Below, one piece after another: positions 37,180-49,413 of a DNA stretch of 64,000 bases. Position numbers and translations under genes: made by a program. The DNA comes from Phascolomyces articulosus (Eukaryota; Mucoromycota; Mucoromycetes; Mucorales; Lichtheimiaceae), in NCBI GenBank assembly GCA_025677815.1, contig JAIXMP010000010.1, positions 372,001-436,000 of the forward strand, given 5' to 3'. How positions within the stretch are numbered: position 1 is the stretch's first letter; each line of letters starts with the position of its first letter. The notes beneath the pieces were generated by a model that saw nothing but the letters and a program-made list of their open reading frames with translations, did no database searches and was not told the DNA's origin.

Positions 37180-40056
37180 TTAGATTTGTGATTTGAACGA
37201 ATCCCAAGCTTCGTTTAATGTACTAAAGATGGCACTTGCTAACATACGTTGTTCAACAGTAACTGAAGAAGGAAGCTGATAAAAAAGTAAAAATGTATTA
37301 GTACTCTTTTTCATCATGATTAAACATTTTTTCCCCATTAAAAAACTATCCCCCTCTTAAATATTATCAGACTTACTTTATCAGGATGCACCTTGGAAAT
37401 AGCTTTAAGATAAGTAATTTTACATCTCTTTGGATCAATAAGTTCGCTCATTTGAGCCCCACGCCATTGTGCACCAGGCCACAATAGGGTATCCAACGTC
37501 GCCAACAACGCACGTAAATTTTGTTCTTTTCCTTTCTTCCAGTTTTGTATCCTTGCATTCACATCATCTGTACGTGCTAATCGTTCAGCATCTTCTGCTT
37601 CTTGTTGTGCTGCTTGTGCTCGCATATTAGCTACTGCTTTACTCTTTTCTACATTAGTTGGTTTGGAGGATGGTCTAGGTGAAGATGTGACGGGAGCACT
37701 GGCTGCTCTTGGTCCACCACCACCTCCAAGACCGAGTAAATCATCCGCAGGGGATGATGCTGGTGATGGATTGGATGCAGAAGCAGGAGGATTTAATGCC
37801 TTGCGACATCGAGACAATGCTTGATTTATCTTATGTTTACTCGAACCTTCCAGTTTGATTAATTCTTGGTACGTCTTGATCGCATCATTATACTTTTCAA
37901 TGTTTTCAAGCGCATCTCCTTTGCGATGTAATGCCTTAACCCATTGTTCACGCCATCGAATGGTCACACCTTCTGATTCAATACTTTCACCACTGATACG
38001 AGCCATCTCAATCACGGTTTCACAATCTTCGATACAACGCTTGTATTCACCAATTTTAAGTCGGGCTGCAGCACGATTGTTGCTAAGAAGTGCGGAATGA
38101 TCATGACCAGAAGGCAATGCACCCAATGCTTGACTGTATGCACCTTCAGCCTCACCGAATTGACCCAATTTGAAATATTCATTACCACGTTGACGTGCTT
38201 GGTTTACACGTGCCATGACATCAGGAGAAGCATTGACAGTAGGACGTTGTCGTTGAGGTTTGGGCTGTGGAGGAGGAGGCGTATTGACTACTGCAGGTGG
38301 CGGTGTGGCGCGTGGCGAAGCACGACTGGATGTTCGGCTTGTGGTAGGTGTAGCGCGTCTTCGAGAGGGTGATACATAAACATCTTCAGCATCTTTTTGT
38401 TGTCTTGCACGCTCTTCCTCTTGTCGCTTCCGCATATGAGCTACATAGGCTCGACGCTTTTCCTCCTGTTGTCGTTTAAACTCCATTTCCCGTTGTTTTT
38501 CTAGTGCAGGATCTTCATCTGAGCTATCATCATCCACAAATTTTTCTATATATGGCTCTTGCTGTTTTGTTGATCTTGCTCTTGCTGCTGCTTCCGCCGC
38601 ACCATTATGATGGCGTGACATTTCATCCACTTCATCATTTGCTACATCCTCTGTCATCCATCGTGGTCTCCCATGCTCCCGATTAAGACGTTCTTGCCGT
38701 TGTTGCTCTTGCCAATCTCCTACAGCTTTGGTGACACGTTCACGTCCAGTTTTTACAAACATACTTGCATTCTTGTATAAAAACCCACCCAACTCGGATG
38801 CTTGTGCAACAAGTTTTTCTTTTTGTTGCTGAAATCCAGGCCCTGGTGAATTACCACCACCAGGTGATGGAGAGGAGGATTCACCTCGTTGAAATTGTTC
38901 TTCTTGGTGTTGTAGTTGCTGCTGAGGTCTTTTTTTTTCAGGTATAGGCGGCTGTTCTTCATCATCCATATAGTCATCTTGAAATAATGCATCACGAGCT
39001 CGTGCTGTACTTGAAGTTGACTTTTGTGGTTTTTGTTGTCTTTGTTTTCGCTGTTGTTGTTCTTGCATAGCTCGCGTGTTATTGACAAGCAAATCTACTG
39101 CATCCTGTAAATCTCGACCACCTGTTGCTTCTAATGCGACCTGTGCTTGCTCCGCTTCAAATCCCATATCTACCATCTGTGCAACTAATATATCCATCGA
39201 TCCTTGACGTTCTCGTTTTGGTGATAAAGATTCATCATCGAAATCATCACGATACCCAACTGCTGGACTAGAATGAGTGGTAGTAGTTTTGCGAGGAGCT
39301 GGTGGTGGAGATGGAGATGGAGATGGAGAAGGTTCTGGTTTCGGTTTGACAGCAGGCATAGATAAGATACCCAATGGATTATCATCATCTAATTCAATGG
39401 ATTGCTGTTGTTGTTGTTGCTGTTGTTGTTGAACAATAGGTGTTGTCCGTGATGCCAAGGATTCCACATCGAACGGGTCGGCACTTGGCTAAAATATAAT
39501 AATGATAATTAAAAGTTAATATATAAATACCAATTAATGGATTATAAGAGTTAAATAGCAAAGATAATCAAATAGTATACCGTTGAATTTCGCGAACTAT
39601 CCAGAAGATCAAAATTCCATTGTGATGAGGCCGATGATGAATATTGTTCATTCTTTGATTGTTTTCTAAAAGTTTTGAAAGAGTGAATAAAAAGAGCCTT
39701 TTCCTGTACATTCTATATATGTACAAATAGTATTCTTACTCCTCGCGGCTTCCTTCCTCCCGATTGTGTTCAACTTACAGTGCATTCAATGACTGAGAAG
39801 ATGAATCCTTTTTTGATTTCCCAAAAGGATCGAGTAAAGTATCAAGAGAACTTGCTTTCGTATTATTACTCGAAGAAGTAGTCTGGAGTGGTGGTGTGCG
39901 AGTTGCTGTGGTTGAAGAAGGTTTTGCGTCAAAGTTCAATAAATCGCCAAATGCATCTGGTTGTTTCTTTTTACTTTGAAGATAGCTCGGTTTTTGGGGT
40001 ATAGAAGGTGGTGCTTGTGATTTTCCGGACCAATCCAGATCTAATAAATCGTCCAT
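37180..40056 (-). CDS. SWA2: Auxilin-like clathrin-uncoating co-chaperone (UBA-TPR-J)
   Basis: Recruits Hsp70 to strip clathrin from vesicles. Four exons in transcript order: 40056-39779, 39665-39581, 39488-37377, 37275-37180, giving 856 residues. The N-terminus has clathrin/adaptor-type short motifs (DLLDLDW, LLNFDA, DPFG, NFDLLD). A UBA domain follows at about 217-260 (MVDMGFEAEQAQVALEATGG). Charged and Gln-rich linkers lead to a TPR region (~545-690; RGNEYFKLGQFGEAEGAYSQ). The C-terminal J domain has HPD at 822-824 and ends LNEAWDSFKSQI. The HPD and the last helix are split by the last intron. This order matches yeast Swa2. The ATG at 40056 is chosen over an upstream in-frame TTG. Confidence 0.93.
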
Positions 40057-41073
40057 TGTCAACGTTCGATAAAGAAAAAAAAAAGTTCGAGAGAAACGTG
40101 TAGTTTTACTACTACGTATAGAAAAAAAAACTCCTCTGCTTACACGGGCTTTTTTTTTCTTTTATTAAAGAAAATGGCGCTATCTCAAAATGTATTAGAA
40201 AGCAGAATATTACAAACGAAGGATGCATAAACATTATTCTTATTCGTGCAAAATTAGGAACATCTTATTTTGAATATAAAGGTGTTGTTTTTTGGATGGT
40301 AAATGAAAACTTGTACAAGTAGGTTCAACATGGCCAGATAATGAGCTTGGATGAGTAGTAGAGGTATTCAACATACTTGCAATCATTACGTACACTCATA
40401 GACGTTGTTATAACATATATTGGTCGAAGGATAAATAGATGATATTAGAAATTGGTATATAATTACATGTTTATTTAGGCCACAAAAAAAACTTACATTC
40501 AATATCATGACTAAATAATTAATAGAAATAAAATTGTAAGTCAATATTGATACATTTATATTCTAGATATATTATCGGGTATAACAAAAAAAACGCTATC
40601 TTACAAAACATATTGAATATAACTTGTCATATAAGGTGGATATGCTGTCAGTACAGTCGTACTTGATATCAAATGAGGCTACAATAGTTTTATTGCTTGG
40701 TTCTTCATGAATTACCGTTGTCATGTAAATATGTGATGTTGTTATAGGAAGTGGAGAAGGTTTTATTGTGATGGTAACAGCCGTTGTAGTAGCATATTCT
40801 CTTGTTGTTTTTCGTTGGTCAGCTAATGTAGGTTGTTTATTCACAATAAAATTAAAAATGAAAAAATACGCCACATTTGGATGGATGGATTTATTGAGTA
40901 ATATATTATTATGAATAAAATGTAATTACAAAGAGAAAATGAATATCACAAAAAAACAAAATGAAAGGGTAATAAATGGGATGAGGGGGGTGGTGATAAT
41001 GATAATGTTGGGGATGGGATTGGAGAGGCGGTGATTTGATATAAATATGTACTTGATCAGATTAGTTGCGTTT
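40057..41073. other. Intergenic region upstream of the auxilin gene
   Basis: It holds the auxilin promoter and the 3' UTR of the phosphodiesterase gene. A Thr-rich open frame on the minus strand (40596-40874) begins with GTG, not ATG, and has no convincing upstream exon, so it is not called. Confidence 0.45.
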
Positions 41074-43229
41074 TTATTTTGGTTGAAACACTCCATGCAA
41101 AGTACCATTGTTAGGTGCTTCATTCAAATTCAACAGACGTGTCAAGAATCCATATACTTCTATATTAAAAAATGGGGAAAAGACGGTACCAGATTCAGGA
41201 TACAATTTTGATACTTTGGGTCCTCTTGCCATAAAAATGGCACGCATTTCTAGCGCTAAATTATCATAACCATGAACACCATGCGGAATTTTGTAATCCT
41301 TATGAGATACAATGGCATATCCTACATCTGGAATCGTTACGATAGGAGCAATTCTTTCATTATTGCTATAATGAAATCTTTCAGGAACATTTTCTCTTAA
41401 ATATACTTGAAAATGTGCTTTTCCATCAGCATGGTCCTTGTTGGGTTGCTGGGTATAGTTGTATAGTTCTTCATAGATTTGTTGTACAATTCCTTCGGGT
41501 GCATTGTCGACAGGTCGGAGGCTCAAAAGTGGCCATGCCTCACGTTCTCGCAGGAATGATAATGTTTCTTTTGAAAGAATATCTTCATAAAATATCAATC
41601 GCGACTTGTCTGTTTGTGCCATACCATGATCACTCACCTATAAAGAATAAATATCCATCCAAATACATACAGCCGTAAAGGTAATAAATTAGAAAAAAAA
41701 ATTTTTTCTAACGACATTTCTGTTAACAGAAGAAGTAAAAAAAAAACTTAAACTTACAATAACAACATTAACATGGTTATCCAAATTGCGTTCTTCAAGT
41801 CCTTTCAATAAATGACCCACAGCATCATCCATTTTACTCAATACACCATTCAACTATCATATATTTTTTATATGTGAATAAGATGCATCTTACAATAGTA
41901 AATGTGATTCATTGAAAAAGAATAATAAATATTACCTGTTTCCCTTCAGGTCCACCACCATGACCTTTTTGATCCACTTGGGGTATATAAATAGATATCA
42001 TTTGTGGTCGTTCTTCCAACGGTTTATCAAACCATTCCAATGCCATATCCATTTTCTGTTCAGCAGTGACTTCACGTTTATAATCAATAAGATAATCTGG
42101 TAATGTCTTTGGTACGGCTGACCCTGGCCACATGATTACTCCTGATTTACGACCTTGTTTACTACTTGTTGTCCAAATCTATAATTAAGAGCAAAAAATG
42201 ATATATTACTATTAACTTTTTTTCCTCTCACATAGTCATATTTGCATACACAAACTTACAGGTTCTCCAGACCACCATTCCGATTGCATACTAATTTCTG
42301 GCTTTTTATGGATGAACATTTTGCCTTTGGATGGATCATAAAATTCATTGCCAACAATACCATGAGCTTCTGGATAAAGACCTGTAGCTAAAGTCCAATG
42401 ATTTGGAAATGTAATTGACTATTGATATGTGAGAAGATTAGTAACAACACTACTAAGTAATCAATTTTAACAAGAAATAAACTCACCGGAAATGATGGGT
42501 TCATATATTCAGCGCTTACACCTTCCGAAGCTATATAATATATAAAATGAGTTGACCTGTTTATTGCACTCCCTATTAATATTACCTTACCAAATTTTGC
42601 TAGATTAGGCGTAACACCGCGTTCCAAGTAATCGCTTCGAAATCCATCAAGCGAAATATAAATTACAGTAGGTGCAAACATATGTGTTCCATTGTTATAC
42701 ATTTTTAATGCTGGAGGATGCATATCATGTTTTTCCTTGCCATGTGAATAGGCCATAATAGCAAGTTTAAATATAATGAACGAAAATCCAACCGCAAACG
42801 CAATTGCAGCATATCGCCATAGGTACCATTTATTCTATAAATATACAATTTGTTGATTATTAAATTTGACATATCCATAAAAAAAAGGCAACGTTTATCG
42901 CTGTTCATCCATATTGTATGTGTGTATGTGTTTCGAAAATTTGATGGATGTTTGTGTCTTTTCCTCTATTATGCCGTTCTTACATTTTTAAGGCGTTGGA
43001 TTCGTTCATGATCTTCGTCCTCTTCTTCAAATTCAAAATCTTCTTCGACATCCCAAAAACTTTTTCGTCGACTGACATGGGATTCTTCTCTGTTTATGAA
43101 TTCACCTTGTTGATCAAGACTGTCGGCATCGAGTAGACGTTGTTCCTCTTCTTGTTCGTATTGCATGTTTCGTCGATTATTATTTCGCTGTGATAAAGAA
43201 TGACTAGAAGCAAAACCGAACGGTGCCAT
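41074..43229 (-). CDS. NPP1: Ectonucleotide pyrophosphatase/phosphodiesterase, type II membrane protein
   Basis: Hydrolyses phosphodiester or pyrophosphate bonds of nucleotides outside the cytoplasm. Seven exons in transcript order: 43229-42984, 42835-42601, 42530-42487, 42418-42260, 42178-41936, 41853-41758, 41637-41074, giving 528 residues. A charged cytosolic tail (acidic around 60-75) is followed by one transmembrane helix (~88-108, AAIAFAVGFSFIIFKLAIMA) and the catalytic domain. Metal and catalytic motifs are ISLDGFRSDY, ITFPNHWTLATGLYPEAHG (nucleophile Thr178), DQKGHGGGP, SDHGM and PHGVHGYDN. The frame also stays open 86 codons upstream to an ATG at 43487. The start at 43229 is preferred because the upstream part looks like a CT-rich promoter with a TATATAAG box. 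Confidence 0.9.
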
Positions 43230-43455
43230 GTATTTAAAAAAGGGGGGAAACTTATATAGTAGGAGGGAGGAGATAAGCTTGACAGAGAAGAGGGGGGAAT
43301 AAATGTTAAAAAAAAGGAGACAGACTACTCGAATAAGAATGAAGGAGGAGGAGGAAAGAAATATAGTAAAATCAATACACTTGGAGAGGAACCAACCTTC
43401 AGCCTCATCATGTTGGACTGAATGTGTGCTCTGACTTATTTTTTGATTGGACGAA
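43230..43455. promoter_or_regulatory. Divergent promoter of the phosphodiesterase and the small unknown gene
   Basis: On the minus strand this is strongly pyrimidine-rich, with TATATAAG about 20-25 bp before the ATG at 43229. The right side abuts the proposed ATG at 43456. The alternative reading, that it is an open N-terminal extension of the phosphodiesterase, is noted there. Confidence 0.45.
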
Positions 43456-44223
43456 ATGCCAAATTCGGTGGGATCTGCAAGACGCATGCTTGAAATAATT
43501 GATTACTTGTTTGTGTTGCCAACAAAGTACTAAACTATGCTGAATAAACCACAAACTATTCTCCACTTACGGATTACACAATCTACGGCATGCTTCCAAG
43601 ATTCTATTTTATTACTAACTTTTTTTTTCAACCAAAAAAGCTAATATGACAGAAGGGGAAATATTTTTTTAGGTTATTCGTGTCATTGTGAATGTTGGCG
43701 ATCAAGAAAAGATCGATTGGTATAATGAAAACGAACTTCACCCCATAGTTCTTAAAGCATTACAACCTATAATTTTAGAGCATTTGGTGAATGACAAAGC
43801 AACAGACGAAAAGCGTAGAATTAAAGCTCTACGTGTGATAAAACAGCGTAAGTTTTATTTCTCTTCCTTTCTGATGATATTGACACACTATAATATAATA
43901 CCTATCCAGATTAACCTGACTTTTTCATTTCTAATTATACAGTCAAGTTTAAACTTGCATATCGATTTATGTCGAATGAAGACATACAGGAATCCATGCT
44001 AGTAAGGGTAAATAGACATTAATATTTTGTTGAAGAGCAAGATAGTATGCATATGCATTTACCACTATACATATGTTAACATTGGTAATGATGATGTGAT
44101 GGGCATCATAATATATAGGATAAATCAGATTATCGATCTATACGCGTCTATCCATATCATCTTAGCATCTTTATTGATGAACCAGATTCAAATCTTGGTG
44201 TTTATTTTCCCAGTGATTCATAA
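43456..44223 (+). CDS. Small protein of unknown function
   Basis: Proposed exons 43456-43512, 43673-43847, 43943-44001, 44119-44223 give 131 residues. The three downstream exons join cleanly: conserved-looking, charged sequence including EKIDWYNENELHPIVLKAL, then LKFKLAYRFMSNEDIQESML, then a tail ending VYFPSDS. The first exon (MPNSVGSARRMLEIIDYLF) fits the phase but uses a weak donor (GTGTTG), so the start is uncertain. I do not recognise the family. The composition (soluble, mixed alpha/beta, no signal or membrane segment) and the multi-exon frame continuity argue that it is real. It is divergent from the phosphodiesterase gene. Confidence 0.55.
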
Positions 44224-44982
44224 CTATCTAACTACCAGTCATTACACTTTTAATATCCATGTATAATAGCGTCCGTATTTTAATGATAATAATAAAAATT
44301 GAATTGAATATCAATTGTAGGTGCTCCTTGATTCTCTAATATAATAGTTTTAGTTTTCACATACACACATCACGTACATGATCTCCATAATAGATTTCTT
44401 TGTTTCTACTGCTAAAACGTTATTGTGCAAATACTTCTTTATTTTATTATTCGGCTATTGAGGGCTTTAATGCACCCTCATTGGATCATAAATGACATAA
44501 TGAAATTCTAATAAAGCATACCCATTGATTACAAGTATTTGCTTTCAATGTTAATAGGAGCCGCGTGCTTTTGTTCAGAGAATATCACGAGCGTAGTATT
44601 CATGTAAAGCGAAAATGGAGAGAAAGGATTAAAAAAAGGCTCACATACTACATAGGACCCTTTTCTATTGATTTGATAACAATTACCTTATATTTGATCA
44701 TGGCACGTTTTCATCTTCAGAACACTGCATATGATGTTTTCACAGTAGTAATGTTTCTATCTATGCAATGAATAAGTGGATACTTTATGTATTTATAGGA
44801 CCTGCGTAGTAGTAGAATAATCGGAATATACCAACAGAGTAGATTACTAAGATAGTTGTCAATTATTGTTGAATAATATACATATATATTTACTATGGAT
44901 GATGGGATTGGAATAATACAATAAAAATATGACCATTTGGCATTTGAGTTTTGCTAATAGTACATACTGAACACAGCAACGA
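44224..44982. other. Convergent intergenic region
   Basis: AT-rich sequence between two convergent genes. A short frame at 44565-44771 was checked; no exon arrangement connecting it to a neighbour keeps frame. Confidence 0.45.
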
Positions 44983-45348
44983 TTATAGAAAAACTCCTTC
45001 TTCCTTTGTTCCCATGATGTCATCGTCTTCCTTCTTTTCTGTCTTGGTAGGGTATTGTTTTCGAAATGCATCGACATTACTTCTGACTTCATAGGCTGCT
45101 GCATCGCCAATTCTTTCTTTTATCACTCGTAATGTCAAATCAATACGGATTTCATGACGCTCCATTAATTCGGTATTCTCTTTTATGGCATCCTGTAAAT
45201 CGCGATCTTGCCCTATTGGATCATATTCTCTCATCTCTTGATTTGATTTCAAAAGATGCTTTATTGAGTTTTGTATTTCAGGAATTTCAGTAAGGAGTGT
45301 ATCCACTGGGAGTTGTCGCAATGCGTTTTCAAGACGTCTCAAGTCCAT
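44983..45348 (-). CDS. TMA17: Tma17/Adc17-like small coiled-coil protein
   Basis: A single exon of 121 residues starting MDLRRLENALRQLPVDTLL. Almost the whole protein is amphipathic helix (EIPEIQNSIKHLLKSN, then KENTELMERHEIRIDLTLRVIKERIG) with a charged, Lys/Glu/Asp-rich end. This layout resembles fungal Tma17 (Adc17), a stress-induced chaperone that helps pair Rpt ATPases in proteasome base assembly. The match rests on pattern recognition of the helical motif and size, so it is tentative. A generic small coiled-coil protein is the alternative. Divergent from the aspartic protease gene. Confidence 0.6.
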   Translation of the reverse strand: MDLRRLENALRQLPVDTLLTEIPEIQNSIKHLLKSNQEMREYDPIGQDRDLQDAIKENTELMERHEIRIDLTLRVIKERIGDAAAYEVRSNVDAFRKQYPTKTEKKEDDDIMGTKEEGVFL

Positions 45349-45932
45349 TTTTTTTTTTCGTGTTGGTTGGTGGCGTATATACGAAGGTGGATTTTCTGAA
45401 AATGAGAGGAATAAGGGTCTGAGGACGAAAAATGGTTAGTGGATTCATTTTATTATCTGCATTGAGATAAATCGTTGGATAGGAATCAATTACAGATGAA
45501 AATTATGCACTTCATAATAAAAAACAGCTCCTGAAAGTTGATATAATATTACTATTTATTGCTTGGTTTGTCTAATCAACGTACTTTACAACTCCAGAAA
45601 CAAGGAGGGAAAATCGTAAAATGATAATGAATTATTTTATTATTTTAGATCATGTTTCTTCCTTCTTGTTTGAAATTACTAACTGATAAAATGAAATAAA
45701 GGAGATGCAAAGTGGATAGAAATAACAATTATTTTTTTTATTAGATATTAGCTTTAAATACTCAGGGGATATCGTGTATGATGATATTACATATGTGTCA
45801 AAAATTAAATATAAATAAGAACAACATAAAATATTATTCATGATTTGTCCACTTCTTTTTCATTCATCATTATTATTACTGTTATATATAAATATATAGA
45901 ACTACATATACTGGATTATAGATTTGTAAAGA
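45349..45932. promoter_or_regulatory. Divergent promoter region, Tma17-like gene and aspartic protease
   Basis: 584 bp of AT-rich sequence. TATATATAAATATATAG lies about 30 bp before the protease ATG and may act as its TATA region. No other site was recognised. Confidence 0.45.
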
Positions 45933-47840
45933 ATGAAATATAATCTGGCTACATTTAATTATGTAGTGATTGCTATCACTTCAGTTGTCACTATAGCAAA
46001 TTCAGTAACTGTCCCACCAGCACCACCATCAACAGGCACAATCTTACTCGATATGAACCGGGAACGCCCACCTTCATCACTTCTCGAACTTGTCAAGACA
46101 TCTGTTGTTGCTCCTGTAGATAGCATAGTTTCTTCATTATTACCCCACCCATGGTCATACCATGGGCCTCCCGTGTCCGATCTAAAAGGTTATCAAGAAA
46201 CCGACGGTAATACCCAGGAAGTAAATGTTCCAGGTCTTTCACAATTAAATGCAGAAAGAGCATCTTTTTCATCCTCTTCTTCATCTTTTCCATCTACTTC
46301 ATCTACTCCATCTTCTACGAATCCATCCGTCAAAACGACTTCCAAATTATCGAATACAATGTGGAATGTAAGTTATTATTATATTTATTTTCACAGCTAT
46401 GTATACTTTGATATACTTACAAAAGCACATATAATGTTTATATTAAATTATTATTTATGGTTTAATTTTTAGTACGTTATTGAAATGGGAGTGTAAGTTT
46501 TTTTTAAAAAAAAATCAATACAGTCATATAAAAACTTACCTGGTTTTTTTTATTCTTAATGATTATAGAGGAACACCACCACAAAAATTCAAAGCCATAT
46601 TTGATACCGGATCTCCTACTATATGGATCCCATCCGATGAATGCGAAGAAGACTGTCCAGGGGCAACCAGTATTTTTAAAACAAAAGAATCATCAACATA
46701 TAATTCCGAAAAGGATAATCCTATGAAGATCCATTACGGTTCTGGAGAAGTAACGGGTCATGTTGCATATGATACTATCTCCTTGCAAGGTACTAAAATA
46801 CCAAATCAACCTATTGGTGTAGCAACCACAATTGTTGCAAATTTGCTTTCAGATGGTATCAGTAAGTATATTTCATGAAATTATTATTGTTATTGTTATT
46901 TTTAGCATTAAATAAATGCTTTTTTGTTTAAAACGAAACCTTCTTCGTGTGCACCTCTCCTTTTTTGAGCATTAACTAAGATGTTGTCTTTATTGTGGTT
47001 TATAGATGGTATTATTGGATTTGCACCTAGTAAAGGGACAGAAGAGTTCAACAAGAGTACGTTATTAATATATATTATTGAAAATTATAAAGCGTGAAAG
47101 TACCTAAAGATACAGATGAATAACTAATCTTCTCCATAATCATGATAGAAAAGAAACGAATGCTCACACCTATGGAGAATTTGGTCAAGCAAAAAGCAGT
47201 AGAACGTAACATGTTTAGTGTTTATTTTCAACCTGTCCGTGATCACAAGGATATCGATCATGCTGGCGGTAAACTGGCCTTGGGTGGGTTATTACCTGAA
47301 GACTCTTATGAAGGTGAGATCCAATGGGTTCCACAAGTCCTTGACGATATGTATGGCGATTACTGGGCTATCGGATTAGATAGTGTTCAAGTTGGCAATA
47401 CTGTGATCAAAAATGATAATGGCAAGACTGGTTCTAAACGAAAACAAGCAGTTGGTATTGTCGATACGGGTACTACCATGATTGTCCTCAAACCCTCCAT
47501 TGCCAAAAATATCATCGAGGGTATGTCTCTGGTGAAATTCAATGAAACGCTCTCACTCTACACTGTGCCTTGTAATAAGGTCAAATCCTTGCCATCGATC
47601 GATTTCCATTTTCCCAATGGTGTCCAACTTAGTTTATCTCCAGATCAATATACAGTTCCAGAATGGCAACTTGTCTATTGGGGTGCATCAGATTGTCCAG
47701 TTTATATCGTGAGCGAAACATTGGGAGAAGAAGATCAGTCTGGTTTAGACTTTATCATTGGTCAAAAGTTTTTGGAAAATTATGTATCCATTTATGATGG
47801 CGATGAGCATCGTGTTGGGTTCGCAAAAGCAAAGCATTAA
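45933..47840 (+). CDS. Pepsin-type aspartic protease, secreted or vacuolar
   Basis: Five exons: 45933-46367, 46473-46492 (only 20 nt), 46569-46861, 47006-47056, 47149-47840, giving 496 residues. A signal peptide (~1-25) is followed by a propeptide-like, Ser/Pro-rich region to about 140. The mature fold begins YVIEMGVGTPPQKF. The first catalytic Asp is in FDTGSPTIWIPS, the flap tyrosine in IHYGSGEVTG, and the second catalytic Asp in IVDTGTTMIVL. IIGFAPS and FIIGQKFLENYVSIYDGDEHRVGFAKAK are standard family landmarks. It belongs to the A1 family that includes rhizopuspepsins. The Pro after DTGS (usually Ser) is slightly unusual. The long Ser-rich segment before the core (a run at about 111-118) may be O-glycosylated. 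Confidence 0.92.
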
Positions 47841-48086
47841 TGTTTTTAGTAGCTGTTAGAAATTTTTTCATCCATATTTATTAATGATCGGTCGACACGG
47901 CTATACTTGATGTATTATAATAAATCTTGATAAATAAAATAGTATAATAAAGCTGTTGTTATTATTACTATTATTATTTTTCTGTATTCTGATTCTTTCG
48001 ACTGGTATACAAAAATACAACATCATGCATTAAATATTCTTTCCCAAACTTGTCTCTTTTTCCGATTAGTTCTTTTTTTAAACCAG

Positions 48087-49121
48087 ATGGATAATAGTAA
48101 ATTGTGCGATGCTCATTGTCATCCTCATGACGATATAGAAAACCTTGACATGCTCCCAAATTTGAAAACAGGTCATATTACAGTTATGGGTGTTCGTCAA
48201 GACGATTGGGATCGTGTTGCCGAGGTGACAAATGCATGTGAACCTGGTCGCTGTGTTCCTTCATTCGGTAAATAATAAAAATAATAAACAATGAGAGTCA
48301 ATAAATGATTCAAAAATATGCATAACTTAAAAAGATTCTATACAATATTTTTAGGTATTCACCCATGGTTTCTTCATCGACTCATGGTGGACGACGATGC
48401 TGATCCAGAAACACATTATGATCAAGTATTAACAACCAAAATCGCGTCCGAAAAGCAAGACATGATTCGAGCACTCGATCCACCTTTTTCTCGTGGAGAA
48501 TGGGTGAACAACTTGAAACAGCGACTTGTTGACTATCCACAAGCTCTTGTTGGTGAAGTAGGTTTGGACCGAGCAGCAAGACTATTACCTGGCGGAGCCA
48601 TCGAATGGCATGGTATCAAACCTACCACTGTTCAAACATCGATCGAACATCAAATGAATGTACTACGTATCCAACTTTTAATTGCTCGCGAGTTCAAGCG
48701 ACCCGTGAGTGTTCACTGTGTCCAAGCATCGGGTCATCTTTTGCAGCTTCTTCAAGAATTAGCACCTACCAAGAAAAAGAAGGAAACTCCTCCTCCTTTA
48801 TTACGACTATGTTTACATTCATTTATGGGTTCGGCAGGTTCCATTCCACAATTTCTTAAACTGAAAGGCTATGCTATTTATGTCTCGTTTTCAGTGGCTA
48901 TCTGTGGACGAATGGATAAGAAAAAACTATATGATCTGATGGCGTCTATTCCAGAAGATCGAATCTTGATCGAATCTGATTTGAATACACCTTGTGGACT
49001 TGACCATGCTATGGAAGAAATTACAAAATGGGTTGGAGAAGCACGACAATGGACTATCGAAAAAACAATAGAACAAACTTATAAAAATTGGCGTACATTT
49101 GTTGGTGGTATACAGAAATAA
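48087..49121 (+). CDS. TatD-like metal-dependent hydrolase (Scn1-like)
   Basis: Two exons, 48087-48267 and 48355-49121, encode 315 residues. TIM-barrel TatD motifs are present: DAHCHPHD near the N-terminus (HxH metal ligands), GEVGLDRA (Glu ligand), SVHCVQASG and LCLHSFMGS (His ligands) and ILIESDLNTP (Asp ligand). TatD enzymes are 3'-5' exonucleases or related hydrolases. The extra loops (for example GGAIEWHGIKP and the Lys-rich insert near 230) fit the fungal Scn1 (Cut9-interacting) branch. The substrate in this organism is not evident. All expected metal ligands are present, so it should be active. Confidence 0.87.
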
Positions 49122-49413
49122 TAACAGAGGAATTAAATTCATTAAATGTTTAAAAGATATACCCTATTTTATTTTATTTTTTTAAATTTATCAATGTTTT
49201 CTTTTTCTCTTTTTTTTAAAAAAATATATATTAATAACAATAACCCATAATAATATATACCGATACAACGATAATTATCGTGATGATAACAAACTGTAAA
49301 CTGCTACTTTTGTTCCCCTTCTTCCTTCTTAATCCTAATAATATGATCATCTAAAAAAACTTTAGCATATTACAAAAATGACAATTTTTTAATTAACTAT
49401 ATAATAAATAAAC

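Noticed and set aside
40596..40874. Thr-rich minus-strand frame that might encode a small secreted protein
   Set aside because: It begins with GTG. The overlapping ATG (MWRIFSFLILL) is in another frame and would need a ~22-nt intron to join. No credible gene model.
44565..44771. Open frame as a further exon of the small unknown gene
   Set aside because: No acceptor/donor combination keeps frame. Reading through after SNLG reaches a natural stop at 44221-44223.
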